From Bursaphelenchus xylophilus (Eukaryota; Nematoda; Chromadorea; Rhabditida; Aphelenchoididae), in NCBI GenBank assembly GCA_904066235.2, contig CAJFCV020000004.1:1054001-1118000 (forward strand): 64,000 nt of DNA. Reading direction: 5' to 3'. Made by a program: the position numbers and the translations under genes. Below are positions 59,949 through 64,000 of this stretch, in pieces (the stretch's first letter is position 1; each line of letters begins with the position of its first letter). The notes under the pieces were generated by a model. That model saw only the letters and a list, made by a program, of their open reading frames with translations. It did no database searches and was not told where the DNA came from.

Positions 59949-60089
59949 ACATTAAGTGCAACATGTAATTGAAGTTTTTTGATATTATCAAAATGCATAC
60001 GTGACCGTAGTATACGGAAAAGAAGCTTTCCGAAAACGGCTTAGGGCGCCGAAAAACGTTTCCAAGACCTGGAAAACTACACACCGGGC

Positions 60090-60440
60090 CAGGTTTATTG
60101 CACTCAAATGCATTCCTCCACCATTATAGTAATGAGGCCGGGAATCCCAGCGATCTCAGGCATTCGGGCTAAGAGGCTCACGTTTCATTGACATGGCCGA
60201 TAAGTCGGGGATTATAATAGATCGTATGCAGTGCTACAGCGGGATTTGTCGGCTGATTCAAAATTCGCTGACATCATTTAGAAGACGAGGAGCCATTGTC
60301 ACGAGTATGTATATAAGGCCTCCCGGAAGAATACAGTAATACAATTCTTATTCTTGTCGCTTTTGACCAGCTGGGAGCAAGTTTGGACAGAACGTAAGCG
60401 ACTTTTTACTCATAGTTTGGATGACGTCGAAACTGTGAGT
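60090..60440. other. unassigned, TATA-containing region
   Basis: TATATAAGGCCTCCCGG near 60309 resembles the TATAAAAGGCCTCC of the solo LTR at 52530-52710. Ends and target duplication were not found, so it may be an old LTR piece or an unrelated promoter. Confidence 0.3.
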
Positions 60441-60450
60441 ATTGACGGGG

Positions 60451-60918
60451 GAGGTATCCCAAGTGCGACACTCAGATTTTGAGGAAACTTATCGTAAATT
60501 TAGAAAAATGTTTTCTAATATTTACATAGGCGAGACCTCAAGCCCGCGCTTTGCAGAAACGACCAAGATTTTGGGTCGAAATTTGGAAAAGACGCGATAC
60601 CTTTTTGCAAATTTTAGCGTCAAAAGTTCCGTACCAGTGACGGACCTGATCCAGTGGCAAAAAACGTACCATTTTGCATCCGGGAAGTATAAAAAATGTA
60701 GCAAAACGCCTCCACGTCAAAGAAAAAGTCAAAAAACAAGGAATCTCGGATCATTGATTTTTGATGAAATGTCGCTGAATCATCGTTTTTTCTCACTTGA
60801 AGAGGGAGGTATTTTGCTACGTTTTCCGTACTTCCCGGATGCAAGATGGTACAATGCCCGTCGTGTGTGCAAAGTTTGAGGAAAATCTGAGCGTCGCACT
60901 TGGACGCCTTCCCTTGTC
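60451..60918. repeat. F4 element interrupted by F1
   Basis: GGAGGTATCCCAAGTGCGACACTCAG on the left, CTGAGCGTCGCACTTGGACG and CTTCCCTTGTC on the right. F1 at 60635-60852 is in the middle. Confidence 0.8.
60635..60852. mobile_element. F1 hairpin element nested in F4, right tip lost
   Basis: CAGTGACGGACCTGATCCAG at the left; the right arm stops at GGATGCAAGATGGTAC. The central spacer is unlike other copies. Confidence 0.78.
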
Positions 60919-61288
60919 AGACAATAACATTGTAAATGCTTCTTGATATTTTTAAGACCAATTGCGTTCTTCAAAAATTCTTCCGAAGGAATTTTGCTGC
61001 CTACCATAAAGTGCGTTTGCTTTTTTTGTTCGAAGCAGACGCACGCCGCTACGACTTCATGTTTCTACACTTGTGACATGCACTTTTCGGCGAGCGTTGA
61101 AAAAATTCAACGGACTTTACTACAGTGGTGCGGCTAGGAAAACCTGTTGATCGATCAATGGTGTATGGACTAAAGTTCAAAACGGTCGGATTGACATGTG
61201 ATTTAGTCTCCAAGCGAGGACATTTATTTCTTCGCAAGTAGGCGGAATTCATTCAAAATATATTGGAGTTTGGCCTGAAACGCAACTA

Positions 61289-61830
61289 TCAGTTTGTCGG
61301 GAAAATAACGAGCACTCTGTGGCATCCAAAATCGTATAGCCGCTGAAAAAATGAATTGTGTTGTGACCAGAGATTGCCACGGCTCTGGAGCCGGCTCTTG
61401 GCTCCGGCTCTGAGCGGCTCCGGCTCCGAGCCGGGAGCCAGAGCCAGGCTTCTCAACGTTCAGAAAAGCAAAAATTTCATAAACCAAATTGCTTGAAAAA
61501 TACTGGAAAGGATGTGCTGCTTACGAATTGGCTACAAAAACGTGGGGTGTATGATATCCGGCACTGATAACTTTTATTTTTGGTAAGATATTTTTTAAAA
61601 AATTTTTGCACGGGAGCCGGGATTCGGAGCCGGAGACCTTTTTAAATTTTTTATGGGAGCCGGAGCCGGAGCTGCAAATTTGGCCCCGGCTCCGGCTCTG
61701 GGAGCTAAGAGCCGGAGCCGAAATTTTGACCGTGGCAATCTCTGGTTGTGACAAAATCAAATTGCTTTTCACTTCAGCGACACGATTCTCCTGCCGCGAT
61801 ATTTTGCTTATTATTTTCCCAACCGACTGA
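61289..61830. repeat. F3 element split by F5
   Basis: TA TCAGTTTGTCGGGAAAATAA on the left to TTATTTTCCCAACCGACTGA TA on the right. The F5 element 61368-61744 with its duplication interrupts GAATTGTGTTGTGAC|AAAATC. Confidence 0.88.
61368..61744. mobile_element. F5 hAT-like element nested in F3, 8-bp duplication
   Basis: CAGAGATTGCCACGG to CCGTGGCAATCTCTG, 377 bp. GTTGTGAC flanks both ends (61360-61367, 61745-61752), a perfect duplication. Subterminal GGAGCCGGAGCC runs. Confidence 0.93.
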
Positions 61831-62109
61831 TACAGTAATCCCGGAGGGAATACCTGGGTCTCCAAGGCCGCGGTTTCGGCTCGCGCCGAGTCCCCATCGC
61901 CCAAGTTTGGGGGCGAACGAATGCTTAGTAAATTGTGACATCAAAAATACATATTTTATTTGGTCCAACATCATAAATGTTTGATGCGCGCCGCGTCAAA
62001 AAATCCACGTCGGTTTTGTCCTTTTGAAGAAATAAAACATCAAAAAAAAGTTTTTGTATGAAGAATTGAAACATCAAAAATGTATACTGTTTTTTCGTTC
62101 GGCATATGG

Positions 62110-62210
62110 TATTGCGAGTTTCAAAAAGTGCGTAGACTTTTTTGTCGCACGCTTTCCGCACTGTGCATTTGATCTCTTGCACGGTGCAATTGGAAAAACG
62201 CTGAGGGGCT
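62110..62210. repeat. GCACNGTGC-bearing fragment
   Basis: AAAGTGCGTAGACTTTTTTGTCGC, CCGCACTGTGCA and TTGCACGGTGCAA, the same word order as 3795-3880. Confidence 0.55.
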
Positions 62211-62520
62211 AGGTTCGGCGTCGCGACCCTTGCGGGCAACCCCTCTGCGGGCAACCGACATTTTTTGATCAGAATTACGATTTCCCTCCCGTAATCTACG
62301 TAGTACGATATAAATTTTACATTGACAACTCTCTGGTACTGATAAGTCCAGAAATCTATTAAATTTATCCACTGCTTTCAAAGTTAAACGAGTTTGTTTT
62401 CAAAAAACGGTAAAAAATGCCTGGATAAGCTTATGGTAACTATGCAAGCCACTTATGCACCTGGAAACTTAATCCGCACCATCTAATGCCAAATTCATCG
62501 TTAGAGTTTCCAGTTGTAAG

Positions 62521-62951
62521 CAGAGATTGCCACGGCCAAAATTTCGGCTCCGGCTCTGAGCTCCCAGAACCGGAGCCGAGGCCAACTCCGGCAGCTCCGG
62601 CTCCGGCTCCCATGAAAAGTTTAAAAAGGTCTCCGGCTCCGAATCCCGGCTCCCGTGTAAAAAAAAAATTTGATATTTTTCCAAAAATAAAAGTTATTAG
62701 TGCCAGAGATCATACACCCAATGTTTTTGCAGCCAAGTCGTATGCAACGCATCCTTCCCAGTATTTTTCAAGCAATTTGCTTCAACAAGATCATGAAATT
62801 TTTACTTTTCTGAACGCTGAGATGCCTGGCTCCGACTTTGGGCTCGGGAGCCGGAGCCGCACCCAAAATTTCCGGCTCTGGCTCTCGGCTCGGAGCCGGA
62901 GCCGCTCAGAGCCGGAGCCAAGAGCCGGCTCCGAAGCCGCGGAAATCTCTG
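62521..62951. mobile_element. F5 hAT-like element, 8-bp duplication
   Basis: CAGAGATTGCCACGG to CGCGGAAATCTCTG, 431 bp, inverted relative to 61368 and 63172. GTTGTAAG flanks both ends (62513-62520, 62952-62959). Confidence 0.93.
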
Positions 62952-63171
62952 GTTGTAAGCAAATTTTGGCTGATTTCAAAAGATGTCCGCCGAATCTCCG
63001 TGGTTTTTCAAGCTGCCCGCAAAGTTTATTTTTCAAGCAAAATCGCTGCGACGCAAGTCTTTTTTCGTTACGCCGTCGCAAAAATTGAGACAATTGCACA
63101 AGGCAAAGACGCTTTGAAAAAGTGTTGTGTCGCGTGAAGATGGCAAAGTGCGCAGGGCAAGAATCTACGAC

Positions 63172-63621
63172 CGGAGATTGCCACGGCTCCGGAGCCGGCT
63201 CTTGGCTCCGGCTCTGAGCGGCTCCGGCTCCGAGCCGAGAGCCAGAGCCGGAGCCGGAAATTTTGGGTGCGGCTCCGGATCCCGAGCCCAAAGTCGGAGC
63301 CAGGCTTCTCAGCGTTCAGAAAAGTGAAAATTTCGTGATCTTGTTGAACCAAATTGCTCAAAAAATACTGCGGAGGATGCGTTGCGTACGACTTGGCTGC
63401 AAAAACCTTGGCTGTATGACCTCTGGCACTAACAACGTTTTCTTTTGGGAAAATTTTTTTTAAAGTTCTTTGCACGGGAGCCGGGATTCGGAGCCGCAAA
63501 CCGTTTTAAGTTTTTCATGGGAGCCGGGAGGGGGAGCCGGAGCTGCAAAGTTGGCCTCGGCTCCGGCTCTCGGAGCTAAGATCCGGAGCCGGAGCCGAAA
63601 TTTTGACCGTGGCAATCTCTG
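63172..63621. mobile_element. F5 hAT-like element, 8-bp duplication
   Basis: CGGAGATTGCCACGG to CCGTGGCAATCTCTG, 450 bp. TCTACGAC on the left and TCTACGGC on the right differ by one base. Longest full F5 copy here. Confidence 0.9.
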
Positions 63622-63675
63622 TCTACGGCTTTATGAAAATTCTGGTATATTCTGACTGCATAGCGTTCGAAATTA

Positions 63676-63830
63676 TTAGTCTGTCGGGAAACTAATATGC
63701 GCAATGTCGCTACGCCGATCCTGTCGCTGATTTGAAAAGCAATTCGATTTCGCCGCCACACAATTCATTTTCTCGACGGTGATGCGATGTTCGATGCGAC
63801 AGAGTGTTCATTATTTTCCCGACAGACTGA
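63676..63830. repeat. F3 element
   Basis: TTAGTCTGTCGGGAAACTAA to TTATTTTCCCGACAGACTGA TA; interior in the reverse orientation to 55803-55966. Confidence 0.85.
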
Positions 63831-64000
63831 TAAACCTCTACTAAATACTTTTTTCGATGAAATCGGCTTCCAGGCAATGTGCTATAATAAATTCTCCATT
63901 ATATTTAATTCCATCAAACGGATGGGCTGGGTGGTTTTTCTGAGAATGTTGAGTGGAGTGTATATATTCATATCTTCTTTGCTTTCAAAACGGATTTGCT

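Noticed and set aside
58895..59955. Long open frames overlapping the collagen on the other strand and in other frames
   Set aside because: They are shadows of the GC-rich Gly-X-Y repeat; only the collagen frame has domain structure.

Overview
This is a eukaryotic window that I read as a free-living or parasitic rhabditid-type nematode; the species is not identifiable by eye. The evidence is a cuticle collagen with nematode architecture, small introns with TTTTCAG acceptors, likely spliced-leader acceptors just before start codons, a MATH-BTB protein, and expanded secreted ShKT and EB-module proteins. About a third of the window is genes. Most of the rest is layered, mostly palindromic, non-autonomous transposable elements. 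I saw no transposase, rRNA or CRISPR array.

Layout. 1-8165: repeats only. 8166-11063 (+): three-exon secreted cysteine-rich protein. 12491-17478 (-): eight-exon acylaminoacyl peptidase (APEH). 17930-19004 (-): four-exon small membrane protein. 19386-20600 (+): MCTS1. 21241-27132 (-): ten-exon fatty-acid transport protein / very-long-chain acyl-CoA synthetase whose introns hold three tRNA genes (one Phe, two Tyr). 27133-39935: a 13-kb repeat desert with a 1.5-kb near-perfect palindrome. 39936-43939 (+): six-exon MATH / acidic linker / BTB protein. 45389-53031 (-): four tandem secreted ShKT proteins, each with a Pro-Thr-Thr mucin-like stretch. 53299-56287 (-): EB-module cysteine-rich protein, 5' end unresolved. 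58832-59806 (+): cuticle collagen. 59807-64000: repeats.

Repeat families. F1: about 240-bp hairpin element, ends CAGTGGGGGACCTGATCC, TA duplication, about 25 copies. F2: about 450-bp palindrome containing GTACTTCTATGGGGTATGG. F3: about 150-bp element with ends TCAGTCTGTCGGGAAAATAA, TA duplication, about 16 copies. F4: about 440-bp palindrome with ends AAGTGCGACGCTCAGATTTT. F5: GGAGCC-rich hAT-like element with end CAGAGATTGCCACGG and verified 8-bp duplications. A palindromic word GCACNGTGC recurs dozens of times in several unrelated elements. A 181-bp solo LTR has a 5-bp duplication. Many of these are nested, so a partial insertion order can be read.

The protein genes are not a pathway. APEH, MCTS1 and the acyl-CoA synthetase are conserved housekeeping genes. 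The ShKT, EB and collagen genes form a secreted / cuticle-type group in the right-hand third. All exon structures were made by eye from frame, splice consensus and family similarity, and all close in phase except the missing 5' end of the EB gene.
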